NCBI GenBank assembly: GCA_002342295.1 | Contig: DDPR01000013.1 | Coordinates: forward strand, 14,186 to 62,034 | Reading direction: 5' to 3' | Length of the DNA: 47,849 nt | DNA from: Burkholderiales bacterium UBA2463 | GTDB taxonomy: Bacteria; Pseudomonadota; Gammaproteobacteria; Burkholderiales; Burkholderiaceae_A | Shown: positions 39,804-47,849 of the stretch, in pieces | Layout of the letters: the number at the start of each line of letters is the position of its first letter | Numbering within the stretch: the stretch's first letter is position 1 | Made by a program: the position numbers and the translations under genes | The notes under the pieces: model-generated | Told to the model about the DNA's origin: nothing | What the model saw: the letters and a program-made list of their open reading frames with translations, nothing else | The model's database searches: none

Positions 39804-40409
39804 TTAGAAGTTGGATCGACTGACTTGACTGCTCGGCGGGACCGTTCCCATCGAGACCACGTACTTCAGGGCCGCGTCTACACCGATGGAGAGCGGGATG
39901 ACGTCTGTTTTGGGTACGATCAAAAAAAAGCCAGAGGTCGGGTTGGGCGTCGTGGGCACATAAAGGCTCACCGACTCCTCGGACAACAAGGAGGCCACCT
40001 CAGCACTGGGGCTGCCAGTCACGAAAGCGATGGTGTAAGAGCCCTGTCGGGGGTACTGAACGAGAACGGCCTGTCTGAACGCCTGCCCGTTAGGCGCCAG
40101 GATCGTGTCACTGACCTGCTTGACCGATGAATAGATTGAGCGCACCAGCGGGATGCGCGTGAGGATGCCCTCCCAGGCGCGCACGAGGTTTCGGCCCAAG
40201 AGATTGGCGGCAAGAAGCCCGGTGAGGAAGACCAGCAAAACCACCGCAAGGACGCCGAACCCAGGAATATCGAGCCCAAACAGGGCCCGCGGGCTCAAGC
40301 CCTCCGGTAACACGCTGTCGAGCGTCTTAAAGACCGTGCTGATCACCCAGACGGTGATGCCGATGGGCATCCAGAAGAGAAGACCCGCGATGAAATAACG
40401 CTTAAGCAC
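39804..40409 (-). CDS. DUF502 family membrane protein
   Basis: From GTG 40409 the protein has 201 residues and begins VLKRYFIAGLLFWMPIGITVW, as relatives do. A TTG at 40442 would add 11 residues without family support. There are two membrane helices (about 7-25 and 50-72), then a soluble domain with GRNLVRAWEGILTRIPLVRSIY and IPLSIGVDAALKYVVSMG. The role of DUF502 is unknown. Its position before aspS is common in Betaproteobacteria, and it is the first gene of the long coupled run. Confidence 0.85.
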   Translation of the reverse strand: MLKRYFIAGLLFWMPIGITVWVISTVFKTLDSVLPEGLSPRALFGLDIPGFGVLAVVLLVFLTGLLAANLLGRNLVRAWEGILTRIPLVRSIYSSVKQVSDTILAPNGQAFRQAVLVQYPRQGSYTIAFVTGSPSAEVASLLSEESVSLYVPTTPNPTSGFFLIVPKTDVIPLSIGVDAALKYVVSMGTVPPSSQVSRSNF

Positions 40410-40431
40410 GAAAACCCCCAAGGAAAGCGAC

Positions 40432-40453
40432 ACGCGCCGCAAGAGCGGCGCGT
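40432..40453 (-). other. 9-bp hairpin upstream of the DUF502 gene
   Basis: ACGCGCCGC at 40432-40440 and GCGGCGCGT at 40445-40453 form a perfect, very GC-rich stem with a 4-nt loop. It lies 23 bp before the DUF502 GTG and about 60 bp after the ssb stop. A short pyrimidine-rich stretch follows, not a real T-run. It may be a weak ssb terminator or a 5'-leader structure. Confidence 0.45.
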
Positions 40454-40468
40454 CTGGTCGCGCCTCCG

Positions 40469-40474
40469 ATTCTA
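40469..40474 (-). promoter_or_regulatory. possible -10 element for DUF502-aspS
   Basis: TAGAAT on the minus strand matches the -10 consensus at 5 of 6 positions and lies between ssb and the DUF502 gene. I see no good -35 at 16-18 bp. If used, transcription starts just before the hairpin at 40432-40453. Confidence 0.3.
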
Positions 40475-40511
40475 CTGAGTTTCGCAGGCGGGTCGGGAGG
40501 AACGGGGACGG

Positions 40512-40970
40512 CTAGAAGGGAATGTCGTCGTCCAGGTCTTCAATGCCGGGCTTACCAGAAGCTTTCGAGCCAGAGGATGTCGGACCGGCGGCAAACTCTT
40601 CGCCCGAGGGGCCGGAGCCACCTGAGGAGGCGCCATCGCGTCCGCCGAGCAACTGCATCTGATCGGCTACAACCTCCGTGGTGTATCTCTCCTGGCCGGT
40701 CTGGTCCTGCCACTTTCGTGTTCGAAGACGGCCCTCAACATAGACCGGCCGACCCTTTTTCAAGTACTCCCCAGCAATCTCTGCGAGGCGACCAAAAAAC
40801 ACCACCCGGTGCCACTCAGTGTCCTCTTTCATGTCGCCACTCGCCTTGTCTTTGTAACGGGACGTGGTGGCCACCGAGACATTCGCAATCGCGCCCCCGT
40901 CGGGCGAGTAACGGACCTCGGGATCGCGGCCTAGATTGCCCAGAATGATGACTTTGTTAACTGATGCCAT
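40512..40970 (-). CDS. ssb: single-stranded DNA-binding protein
   Basis: SSB coats single-stranded DNA in replication and repair. The 152-residue protein has the OB fold (MASVNKVIILGNLGRDPEVR at 1-20, then WHRVVFFGRLAEIAGEYLKKG), a Gly/Ser-rich linker (about 110-143) and the acidic tip DDDIPF, which binds partner proteins. AAAGGA lies about 7 nt before the ATG. Grouping with uvrA (via the MFS gene) is common in Proteobacteria. Confidence 0.97.
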   Translation of the reverse strand: MASVNKVIILGNLGRDPEVRYSPDGGAIANVSVATTSRYKDKASGDMKEDTEWHRVVFFGRLAEIAGEYLKKGRPVYVEGRLRTRKWQDQTGQERYTTEVVADQMQLLGGRDGASSGGSGPSGEEFAAGPTSSGSKASGKPGIEDLDDDIPF

Positions 40971-41047
40971 GCGTTTTCCTTTAACGACGAATCAATGGGG
41001 TGCCTACCGTAGGTCCACGAGGCAAACCTCACCAGCGACCGCACGGC

Positions 41048-42268
41048 CTAGGCCGCCTGAGCCTCATGCCGCGTGCTGACCTCCTTGAGTCTCGCAGATG
41101 CTAATGCCCACAGGAGAATGACTATGGCACACGCCAGGAAGATTGCCTCGGATCCGAAATTCTTCGCCACCAGGCCCCCCGCCAGGCCGCCGGCAAAAAG
41201 GCCCAGAGACTGGCTGGTGTTGTAGATGCCAAGGGCCTGTCCTCGTTGGGCGGGCGGCGCCACCCGAGACACCCAAGAGGGCAGCAAGGCCTCGAGTAGA
41301 TTGAATCCAAGCATAAAAACCCAGAGCGCAGACAGCCACGACCAGAGATGGTCTTCGGCAGCCGGAATGAACCAGAACATCAGCATGGAGCCAAAGAGAA
41401 CAGCGATCGAGGCCATGAAGAGCGGTTTGTTTCTCCCGGCCCGCTCAGCCCACAAAATAAAGGGTGCCATGGCCACAAAGGCGAGGAGCAGCAGGGGGAG
41501 ATAGACCTTCCAGTGCTCCGACAAGCCCATGCCGAGATGATCCAGCCCAATGGGAATGGCAACAAACATGGCGGTCTGGATGGACATCATCACAAAGACC
41601 CCCAGATTGAGGCTCTGGAGCTGGCTGTCTCTGAGGAGCGACATCCAGCTGCGCTGCTCGCCAAGCAGGGCCTCCCTGGTGATCGCGGGATTGGGCATGC
41701 GCCAGACCGTCCACGTTGCAGCCAGCGCGAGCGCGGCCGTCAGAAGAAAGAGGCCGGAGAGCCCAACAACTCCATAAAGCGGTGGAGCCAAAACCAGCGA
41801 CAGGGCAAAGGAGAGGCCAATCGACGCACCCACGATCGCCATTGCGCGGGTGCGCACCTCGTCACGAGTCAGGTCTGCAAGGTAGGCACTCACGGCGGCA
41901 GAGACGGCCCCTCCCCCCTGGAGCGCCCGTCCCAGCACAAGCAGCTCCACCGAGGGCGCCAAGGCGCAGAGCAGACTCCCGCCCGCGAAGAGGAGTAGAC
42001 CGAACATGATGATGGGTCGTCGGCCCCATCGATCAGAGGCCAGCCCATAGGGGATCTGGAGCATGGCCTGCGTGAGTCCGTACATGCCCAGTGCAAGACC
42101 AGCCATGCCGGCGTCCTCGCCACCGGGCAGGTCCCGAATACCCAAGGCCAAGACCGGGAGCATGAGAAAAAGGCCCAGCATTCGCAGGCCATAGACCCCC
42201 GCCAAAGCGAGACTCGCTCGAAGCTCCAGCGGGGTAAAGGAGACCAGGGCAGGGGCTTTGGAGGACAT
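41048..42268 (-). CDS. MFS transporter, YajR-like without the C-terminal YAM domain
   Basis: This 406-residue permease has twelve predicted helices and strongly recalls E. coli YajR in its N-terminal half: LRMLGLFLMLPVLALG, GLALGMYGLTQAMLQIPYG, the loop-2 motif SDRWGRRP, and GRALQGGGAVSAAVSAYLADLTRD. YajR has about 454 residues with a cytosolic YAM domain; here the protein ends just after helix 12 (RLKEVSTRHEAQAA). The substrate is unknown. The ATG is 38 bp from the divergent uvrA start, and ssb lies 77 bp upstream of it, reading the same way. Confidence 0.8.
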   Translation of the reverse strand: MSSKAPALVSFTPLELRASLALAGVYGLRMLGLFLMLPVLALGIRDLPGGEDAGMAGLALGMYGLTQAMLQIPYGLASDRWGRRPIIMFGLLLFAGGSLLCALAPSVELLVLGRALQGGGAVSAAVSAYLADLTRDEVRTRAMAIVGASIGLSFALSLVLAPPLYGVVGLSGLFLLTAALALAATWTVWRMPNPAITREALLGEQRSWMSLLRDSQLQSLNLGVFVMMSIQTAMFVAIPIGLDHLGMGLSEHWKVYLPLLLLAFVAMAPFILWAERAGRNKPLFMASIAVLFGSMLMFWFIPAAEDHLWSWLSALWVFMLGFNLLEALLPSWVSRVAPPAQRGQALGIYNTSQSLGLFAGGLAGGLVAKNFGSEAIFLACAIVILLWALASARLKEVSTRHEAQAA

Positions 42269-42273
42269 CGTTC

Positions 42274-42281
42274 GTTATAGT
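42274..42281. promoter_or_regulatory. overlapping divergent -10-like elements, MFS gene / uvrA
   Basis: TATAGT (42276-42281) on the plus strand and TATAAC (42274-42279) on the minus strand overlap in the 38-bp gap between the two ATGs. Neither has a convincing -35. The minus-strand element is so close to the MFS ATG that the mRNA would be nearly leaderless. No CTGT-N8-ACAG type LexA box is seen here. Confidence 0.25.
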
Positions 42282-42306
42282 AGTCGATTGACTTTTCTGG
42301 TCCTCA

Positions 42307-45201
42307 ATGACTGAACCCGCCCTCATTCGGGTGCGTGGCGCGCGCACGCACAACCTGAAGAACATCAGCCTTGATATCCCCCGAAATCAGCTCGTGGTGA
42401 TCACTGGGCTGTCGGGATCGGGAAAGTCATCTCTGGCCTTTGACACCCTTTATGCTGAGGGACAGCGTCGGTATGTGGAATCACTCTCGGCTTACGCTCG
42501 GCAGTTCCTCCAACTCATGGAGCGACCCGATGTCGACCTGATTGAGGGGCTGTCGCCCGCCATCTCAATTGAGCAGAAGACTGGCAACCACAATCCGCGC
42601 TCGACGGTCGGAACGGTCACGGAGATTCTCGACTACCTCAGGCTCCTCTTCGCACGGGTCGGTGTCGCCCACTGCCCCTCACACCCTCAGAATCGACTGG
42701 AATCGCAGAGCATCTCTCAGATTGTCGATGGCCTCTTGGCCCTGCCGGCCCAGACCAAGCTCACGCTCACGGCCCCCGTTTTACATCATCAGAAAGGGGA
42801 GCATCGGGAACTCCTTGATGGGCTTCGGGCGCAGGGCTATGTGCGCGTTCGCGTGCGCAGCGGTCAGGGCGAATGGCAAGAGCATGAGCTTGATGCTTTA
42901 GGTCCCTTAACGAAACATCAGCATCACAGCGTCGAAGTGGTGGTCGACCGCATCAAGCTCAAACCCGATGTCCAGCAACGTCTCTCGGAGTCCCTCGAGA
43001 CCGCCATCCGGCTGGGGTCAGGGCAGGCTCTCGCACATCTCGAGAATCCAGACGCGACGCGCCTGTGTCGTACCCTCTCGACCCGATTCTCATGTCCCGA
43101 CTGTGGCTACTCACTGGGAGCCCTCGAGCCGAGCCTCTTTTCCTTCAACTCACCTGCTGGCGCCTGTCCCAGCTGCGATGGGCTCGGAGAGGAATCTGTC
43201 TTCGACCCCTCTCTGGTCATCCAGTTCCCGCACTTATCTCTCGCCTCGGGCGCGATCGCTGGCTGGGACCGCCGAAACCCCTTTTCCTGGGCCGTCCTCA
43301 GCAGCCTCTCAGATCACTTTGGCTTTTCTCTTGAAGAACCTTTTGAGTCTCTTGCGCCCGAGACACAGAACCTGCTTCTTTATGGGTCGGGCTCCGAACC
43401 CCTGCCCCTGCGCTTTCCTTCCGAGAGAGGCAAAGACGTCATTCGAGAGCAGCCTTTCGAGGGCGTCATCCCCAACCTCAGCCGACGCTGGTCAGAGACC
43501 GACTCCAGCGCGGTTCGCGAGGAGCTCGGACGATTTCGAAGACTGCGAGCGTGCGCGGCTTGTTCCGGCTCCCGGCTGAGGACAGAGGCTCGCTTCGTCC
43601 GAGTGGGTCACGGCGCTTCGAGCGTGTCTCTGCCTGAGTTGGTTGAGCTGCCTCTGGCAGAGGCGCTGGATCGCTTAGAGCACCTCGAGCTCAAGGGTCT
43701 GCGTGAGGCCGTCGGCGATCGACTTCTCGCTGAAGTTCGCTCACGTATTCAGTTCCTCATGAATGTCGGCCTGTCTTATCTGAGTCTCGGTCGTACTGCA
43801 TCAAGCCTTTCTGGTGGTGAGGCCCAACGCATCCGGCTGGCCAGTCAGATTGGTGCGGGACTCACCGGGGTGATGTACGTGCTTGACGAGCCATCCATTG
43901 GACTTCACCAAAGAGACAACCACCGTCTGCTTCTGACGCTCGAGCGACTGAGAGATCTCGGCAACTCGGTCATCGTGGTCGAACATGATGAAGACGCCAT
44001 TCGTGCCGCAGATATGGTGATCGACATGGGCCCTGGCGCCGGACACCGCGGCGGGGAGGTCATCGCCCAGGGAACCCCCGAACAGATTCAGACGCAAGAT
44101 GCCTCACTCACCGGCGCGTATCTCTCTGGCCGGCGGTCTATCGCGCTGCCCGAGAAGCGAAAAGCGCCCTCGGGGCGATTCATCCGAGTTCGCGGCGCAC
44201 GCGGCAATAATCTGCGGTCCATCGACGTCGATATTCCCGTGGGCCTGTTGGTCTGCGTCACCGGCGTCTCGGGCAGCGGCAAATCCACGCTCATTAACGA
44301 AACCCTGGTGGCCGAGGCGTCCCGCGTGCTGAACGGCAGCCACTCGGTCGCAGCAGAGCATGACGTCATCGAGGGCCTTGAAGCCTTTGATCGCGTGATC
44401 AACGTCGATCAGAGTCCGATTGGCCGCACTCCCCGCAGTAACCCAGCCACCTACACAGGTCTGTTTACGACCATCCGCGAACTCTTTGCCGAATCGAACA
44501 TGGCGCGGGAGCGTGGTTACGATTCAGGACGCTTCTCCTTCAATGTCAAGGGTGGGCGCTGCGAGGCCTGCCAGGGTGACGGACTGGTCCGGGTGGAGAT
44601 GCATTTCTTGCCGGATGTCTATGTTCCCTGTGATCTCTGTAAGGGGCTTCGATACAACCGCGAGACGCTCGACGTGCGTTATCGCGGACGAACGATTGCG
44701 GAGGTGCTCGACCTCTCAGTCCACGAGGCAACGGCATTCTTCGATGCCATCCCATCGGTCGCCAGGCGACTGGCCATGCTGAACGAGGTGGGCCTGGGCT
44801 ATCTGAAGCTTGGTCAGAGCGCGACCACCCTCTCCGGCGGGGAGGCCCAGCGCGTCAAACTCGCCTGCGAGTTGGCCAAGCGGGAGACTGGCCGAACCCT
44901 TTATGTGCTGGATGAACCCACAACGGGACTTCACTTCCACGACACCGCGGTCCTTCTTCAGGTGCTGACCCGACTGCGAGACACCGGCAACACCATTGTG
45001 GTCATCGAGCACAGCCTCGATGTCATCAAGACAGCGGACTGGGTTATCGATCTGGGCCCCGAGGGGGGCCAAGGCGGCGGACTGCTGGTCGCAGCCGGGA
45101 CCCCTGAGGACATCGCTCAAACACCCCAGAGTCATACGGGACGCTATCTGGGCAAGCTACTCGATCCCATCAGGAACTCGTCCACCGCGCGCGCTGCCTG
45201 A
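42307..45201 (+). CDS. uvrA: excinuclease ABC subunit A
   Basis: UvrA is the damage-sensing ATPase of nucleotide excision repair. The 964-residue protein has two ABC modules: Walker A GLSGSGKSS at 34-42 and GVSGSGKST at 653-661, with two LSGGEAQR signatures. Zinc sites are Cys263, 266, 287, 290 and Cys752, 755, 775, 778, matching the E. coli layout. Length is slightly above E. coli (940). No clear Shine-Dalgarno precedes the ATG. Its last 58 bp overlap convergent gltD. Confidence 0.97.
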   Translation: MTEPALIRVRGARTHNLKNISLDIPRNQLVVITGLSGSGKSSLAFDTLYAEGQRRYVESLSAYARQFLQLMERPDVDLIEGLSPAISIEQKTGNHNPRSTVGTVTEILDYLRLLFARVGVAHCPSHPQNRLESQSISQIVDGLLALPAQTKLTLTAPVLHHQKGEHRELLDGLRAQGYVRVRVRSGQGEWQEHELDALGPLTKHQHHSVEVVVDRIKLKPDVQQRLSESLETAIRLGSGQALAHLENPDATRLCRTLSTRFSCPDCGYSLGALEPSLFSFNSPAGACPSCDGLGEESVFDPSLVIQFPHLSLASGAIAGWDRRNPFSWAVLSSLSDHFGFSLEEPFESLAPETQNLLLYGSGSEPLPLRFPSERGKDVIREQPFEGVIPNLSRRWSETDSSAVREELGRFRRLRACAACSGSRLRTEARFVRVGHGASSVSLPELVELPLAEALDRLEHLELKGLREAVGDRLLAEVRSRIQFLMNVGLSYLSLGRTASSLSGGEAQRIRLASQIGAGLTGVMYVLDEPSIGLHQRDNHRLLLTLERLRDLGNSVIVVEHDEDAIRAADMVIDMGPGAGHRGGEVIAQGTPEQIQTQDASLTGAYLSGRRSIALPEKRKAPSGRFIRVRGARGNNLRSIDVDIPVGLLVCVTGVSGSGKSTLINETLVAEASRVLNGSHSVAAEHDVIEGLEAFDRVINVDQSPIGRTPRSNPATYTGLFTTIRELFAESNMARERGYDSGRFSFNVKGGRCEACQGDGLVRVEMHFLPDVYVPCDLCKGLRYNRETLDVRYRGRTIAEVLDLSVHEATAFFDAIPSVARRLAMLNEVGLGYLKLGQSATTLSGGEAQRVKLACELAKRETGRTLYVLDEPTTGLHFHDTAVLLQVLTRLRDTGNTIVVIEHSLDVIKTADWVIDLGPEGGQGGGLLVAAGTPEDIAQTPQSHTGRYLGKLLDPIRNSSTARAA

Positions 45202-46610
45202 CGACCCTCTCGGATCGCCCAGACCACCAGCGACTGTCCGCGACGCATGTCGCCCGCCACGAACACCTTGTTTCGATTGGTGCTGTAGGCGCGCTCACCC
45301 TCCGTCGAGGCCTTGGCATTTCCGCGCGAGTCCTTCTCAAGCCCAAATGCATCAAGCACTGACGCAATCGGAGACACGAAGCCCATCGCGAGAAGGACCA
45401 GATCGGCTGGGTACATCTGCTCGGTGCCGGGCACTTCTTTCAGCTGGCCATCCTTCATCGAAACATGCACCGTCTTCACCGCTGTCACGCGGCCCTTCTC
45501 GCCCACAAATTCCTTGGTTGCGATGGCGAACTCACGGTCACACCCCTCCTCGTGACTGCTCGACGTGCGCAGCTTTTGGGGCCAGTAGGGCCATACGAGG
45601 GGCTTGTTTTCGTGCTCTGGGGGCATCGGCATGAGCTCAAACTGGGTGACACTCTTCGCACCGTGGCGATTACTGGTACCCACGCAGTCAGACCCCGTGT
45701 CGCCGCCCCCAATCACCACCACATTGAGACCCTCTGCACGAATCTGTTGAGAAAGTGGGTCTCCCGCATTCACCTTGTTTTGCTGGGGTAAGAATTCCAT
45801 TGCGAAGTGAATACCGACCAGTGAACGCCCCGGCACCGGGAGATCTCGAGGCTGCTCTGCGCCGCCCGTCAGAATCACCGCATCAAACTCTTCCTGCAGA
45901 GTCTGGGGACTGATCGTTTCCCGGGACCAATTTGCAACGGGGCTACCGGCAGGTAGTTCGCCCACCAACACCCCAAGCCGGAACGTCACGCCCTCGGCCT
46001 CCATCTGGGCCACCCGACGATCGATGTGCGACTTCTCCATCTTGAAATCAGGAATACCGTACCGAAGGAGTCCGCCCACCCGATCGTTTTTCTCAAAGAC
46101 CGTGACCTCATGACCGACTCGAGCGAGTTGTTGAGCAGCAGCAAGGCCTGCCGGACCTGACCCCACGACTGCAACGCGCCTGCCCGACTTCTGAAGTGCG
46201 GGCTCTGGCCTGACCCAGCCCTCCTGCCAGCCCCGATCAATGATGGCGTGCTCGATGGATTTGATGCCCACTGCGTCATCGTTGAAATTCAGAGTGCAGG
46301 CCGCCTCGCAGGGTGCGGGGCAGATGCGGCCCGTGAACTCGGGAAAGTTATTCGTAGAGTGAAGCGTCTCCAGCGCCTGTTTCCATTGGTGACGGAACAC
46401 AAGGTCATTGAAGTCGGGAATGATGTTGTTCACGGGGCACCCGTTGTTGCAAAACGGAATGCCGCAATCCATACATCGAGCGGCCTGCTGGGATGCGTCA
46501 AACTCGCTCAGGGTGAGCACGAACTCTTTGTAGTGCTTTACCCGCTGCTGAGGAGGCTCATAAGCCTCGTCAACTCGCTTGAGCTCCATAAATCCGGTGA
46601 TTTTTCCCAT
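45144..46610 (-). CDS. gltD: glutamate synthase (NADPH) small subunit
   Basis: GltD supplies electrons from NADPH to GltB for glutamate synthesis from glutamine and 2-oxoglutarate. The 488 residues have two N-terminal Cys clusters for 4Fe-4S centres (CMDCGIPFCNNGCP and CPAPCEAAC), the FAD loop VAVVGSGPAGLAAAQQL, and the NADPH loop VVVIGGGDTGSDCVGTSNRHG. AAGGA stands 7 nt before the ATG. It follows gltB by 30 bp, as usual. The 3' end overlaps uvrA. Confidence 0.96.
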   Translation of the reverse strand: MGKITGFMELKRVDEAYEPPQQRVKHYKEFVLTLSEFDASQQAARCMDCGIPFCNNGCPVNNIIPDFNDLVFRHQWKQALETLHSTNNFPEFTGRICPAPCEAACTLNFNDDAVGIKSIEHAIIDRGWQEGWVRPEPALQKSGRRVAVVGSGPAGLAAAQQLARVGHEVTVFEKNDRVGGLLRYGIPDFKMEKSHIDRRVAQMEAEGVTFRLGVLVGELPAGSPVANWSRETISPQTLQEEFDAVILTGGAEQPRDLPVPGRSLVGIHFAMEFLPQQNKVNAGDPLSQQIRAEGLNVVVIGGGDTGSDCVGTSNRHGAKSVTQFELMPMPPEHENKPLVWPYWPQKLRTSSSHEEGCDREFAIATKEFVGEKGRVTAVKTVHVSMKDGQLKEVPGTEQMYPADLVLLAMGFVSPIASVLDAFGLEKDSRGNAKASTEGERAYSTNRNKVFVAGDMRRGQSLVVWAIREGRQAARAVDEFLMGSSSLPR

Positions 46611-46640
46611 GGGTATGTCCTTGATCTGAAGGGGTTAGGC

Positions 46641-47849
46641 TCAGGCAGCCATCGAACGCTCTTTTGCGGATGAGAGACGCTTTTGAGCCATCTCTGCGAG
46701 CGCCCGCTTGTACTCGTTGGGAAAGACCTTCACAAAGCGGGTACGGGCCTGCGGCCATGCGTCGAGAATCTCTCGGGCACGCGCGCTGCCAGTCCACCGA
46801 TGATGATCTTCGATGAGACGACGCAGCTGATGTTCGTCGCTGGTCTGACGATGCCAGCTCTCTTGTCCGCCTAATTGCTGTTGGTCCGAATCGGAGAGCA
46901 CAACCTCCAAGGAGACCATTGCGGTATTGCATCGACGAGCAAATGAGCCGTCTTCGTCGTAGACATACGCCACGCCTCCCGACATCCCGGCTGCGAAATT
47001 GCGTCCGGTGCGGCCCAGAACAACCACCGTTCCGCCTGTCATGTACTCGCACCCGTGGTCGCCTGTTCCCTCGACCACCGCGGAGGCACCAGAGAGTCGA
47101 ACCGCAAACCGCTCGCCCGCCACACCACAGAAAAACGCCTCACCCGAGGTGGCCCCGTAGAGGACGGTGTTGCCAACAATGATGTTCTCGTGAGACACCC
47201 CGCGAAACTCAATGGACGGTCTCACCACCACACGGCCACCCGACAAGCCCTTGCCCGTGTAGTCGTTCGCATCACCCTGCAACGAGAGCGTGATTCCTCG
47301 GGCTAGAAACGCACCAAAGGACTGACCTCCAGTACCCTCGAACTGAATTCGAATGGTGTCGTCCGCCAGACCATCTGGGCGTTGACGGATGAGGGCGCCA
47401 GAGAGCATCGCACCGACGGACCGATTGACGTTCCTCGCCTCCTCCATGAACCGAACTTGCTCTGCCTTTTCGAAGGCGGCCGCGCACCGACCAATCAGAC
47501 GAACATCAAGCGCCTGTCCCAGGCCGTGATCTTGTTGGGCCGAGTGCCGACGGAGAGACTCGTCCTGCAGCATCGGCACAGCAAAGAGTCGGGAGAAATC
47601 GAGTCCACGCGCCTTCCAGTGGACGATGCCGGGCCGGGTGTCGAGAAGGTCGGCACGGCCCACCAACTCTTCGAACCGCCGAATGCCCAGCTGGGCCATG
47701 ATGGCCCGAGCCTCCTCTGCAACGAAGAAGAAGAAATTCACGACGTGTTCGGGCTTGCCCTGAAACTTCTTGCGAAGAACGGGGTCTTGGGTCGCCACGC
47801 CAACCGGGCAGGTGTTGAGGTGACATTTGCGCATCATGATGCAGCCTTC
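46641..47849 (-). CDS. gltB: glutamate synthase large subunit, 3' part (cut by window edge)
   Basis: The frame is open to the window end, so only the last 402 or so of about 1,550-1,580 residues are present. It begins in the 3Fe-4S cluster motif (EGCIMMRKCHLNTCPVGVAT, with Cys-x5-Cys-x4-Cys), then the end of the synthase domain. The C-terminal beta-helix GXGXG domain follows (SGGRVVVRPS, GATSGEAFFCGVAGERF, EYMTGGTVVVLG and AGMSGGVAYV). The true start lies outside. The gene is intact as far as seen and precedes gltD. Confidence 0.95.
   Translation of the reverse strand, partial: EGCIMMRKCHLNTCPVGVATQDPVLRKKFQGKPEHVVNFFFFVAEEARAIMAQLGIRRFEELVGRADLLDTRPGIVHWKARGLDFSRLFAVPMLQDESLRRHSAQQDHGLGQALDVRLIGRCAAAFEKAEQVRFMEEARNVNRSVGAMLSGALIRQRPDGLADDTIRIQFEGTGGQSFGAFLARGITLSLQGDANDYTGKGLSGGRVVVRPSIEFRGVSHENIIVGNTVLYGATSGEAFFCGVAGERFAVRLSGASAVVEGTGDHGCEYMTGGTVVVLGRTGRNFAAGMSGGVAYVYDEDGSFARRCNTAMVSLEVVLSDSDQQQLGGQESWHRQTSDEHQLRRLIEDHHRWTGSARAREILDAWPQARTRFVKVFPNEYKRALAEMAQKRLSSAKERSMAA

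Noticed and set aside
42269..42306. LexA/SOS box between the MFS gene and uvrA
   Set aside because: No CTGT-N8-ACAG or close variant is present in the gap or the first bases of either gene.

Overview
The window is about 47.8 kb of dense, G+C-rich (near 60% by eye) chromosomal DNA from a betaproteobacterium, most likely order Burkholderiales. The gene order supports this: a dcw cell-wall/division cluster ending ftsQ-ftsA-ftsZ, a Prx5-type peroxiredoxin, lpxC, a divergent dciA-type gene, secA, argJ, a DUF815 ATPase and mutT, converging on corB-prepilin peptidase-coaE-zapD. MurE and MurF are fused in one polypeptide, an arrangement known from Bordetella, which points towards Alcaligenaceae-like relatives. 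I see no tRNA, rRNA operon, insertion sequence, prophage or CRISPR. The content is core chromosome, not an island.

Layout. 1-3.5 kb (+): CorB/YfjD-type membrane protein, a reduced A24 prepilin peptidase, coaE, zapD. 3.5-8.9 kb (-): mutT, DUF815 ATPase, argJ, secA. 8.9-9.3 kb (+): dciA-like DUF721. 9.3-28.1 kb (-): the dcw run, read from right to left as mraZ, rsmH, ftsL, ftsI, murE-murF, mraY, murD, ftsW, murG, murC, ddl, ftsQ, ftsA, ftsZ, then peroxiredoxin and lpxC. 28.1-28.7 kb: an AT-rich control region with four MraZ-type direct repeats, and the RNase P RNA gene rnpB (-). 28.7-40.4 kb (-): a nearly gapless run, read from right to left as DUF502, aspS, a small membrane protein, a NudB-endonuclease/phosphatase fusion, clsB-like, DUF429, an Atm1-type ABC exporter, ttuC, ttuD and pyrC, with rnpB 25 nt beyond. 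40.5-42.3 kb (-): ssb and a YajR-like MFS permease. 42.3-45.2 kb (+): uvrA. 45.1-47.85 kb (-): gltD and the 3' part of gltB, cut by the window edge.

How the genes work together. The dcw genes make lipid-linked peptidoglycan precursor (MurC-G, Ddl, MraY) and the septal machinery (FtsL, I, W, Q, A, Z). ZapD, LpxC and SecA add division, outer-membrane and export functions. The second run mixes housekeeping genes (aspS, pyrC, rnpB) with a tartrate-to-glycerate module (TtuC/TtuD), lipid synthesis and export. Most neighbours overlap by 4 bp (ATGA or GTGA), and all three convergent pairs overlap at their 3' ends, so the region is very compact.

No clearly undescribed system is visible. The points most worth a second look are the MraZ operator array, mraZ and rsmH lying in one frame with a single TGA between them, the NudB-EEP fusion, the reduced prepilin peptidase, a UbiA-like membrane protein without Asp-rich motifs, and paired hairpins between ftsZ and the peroxiredoxin gene.
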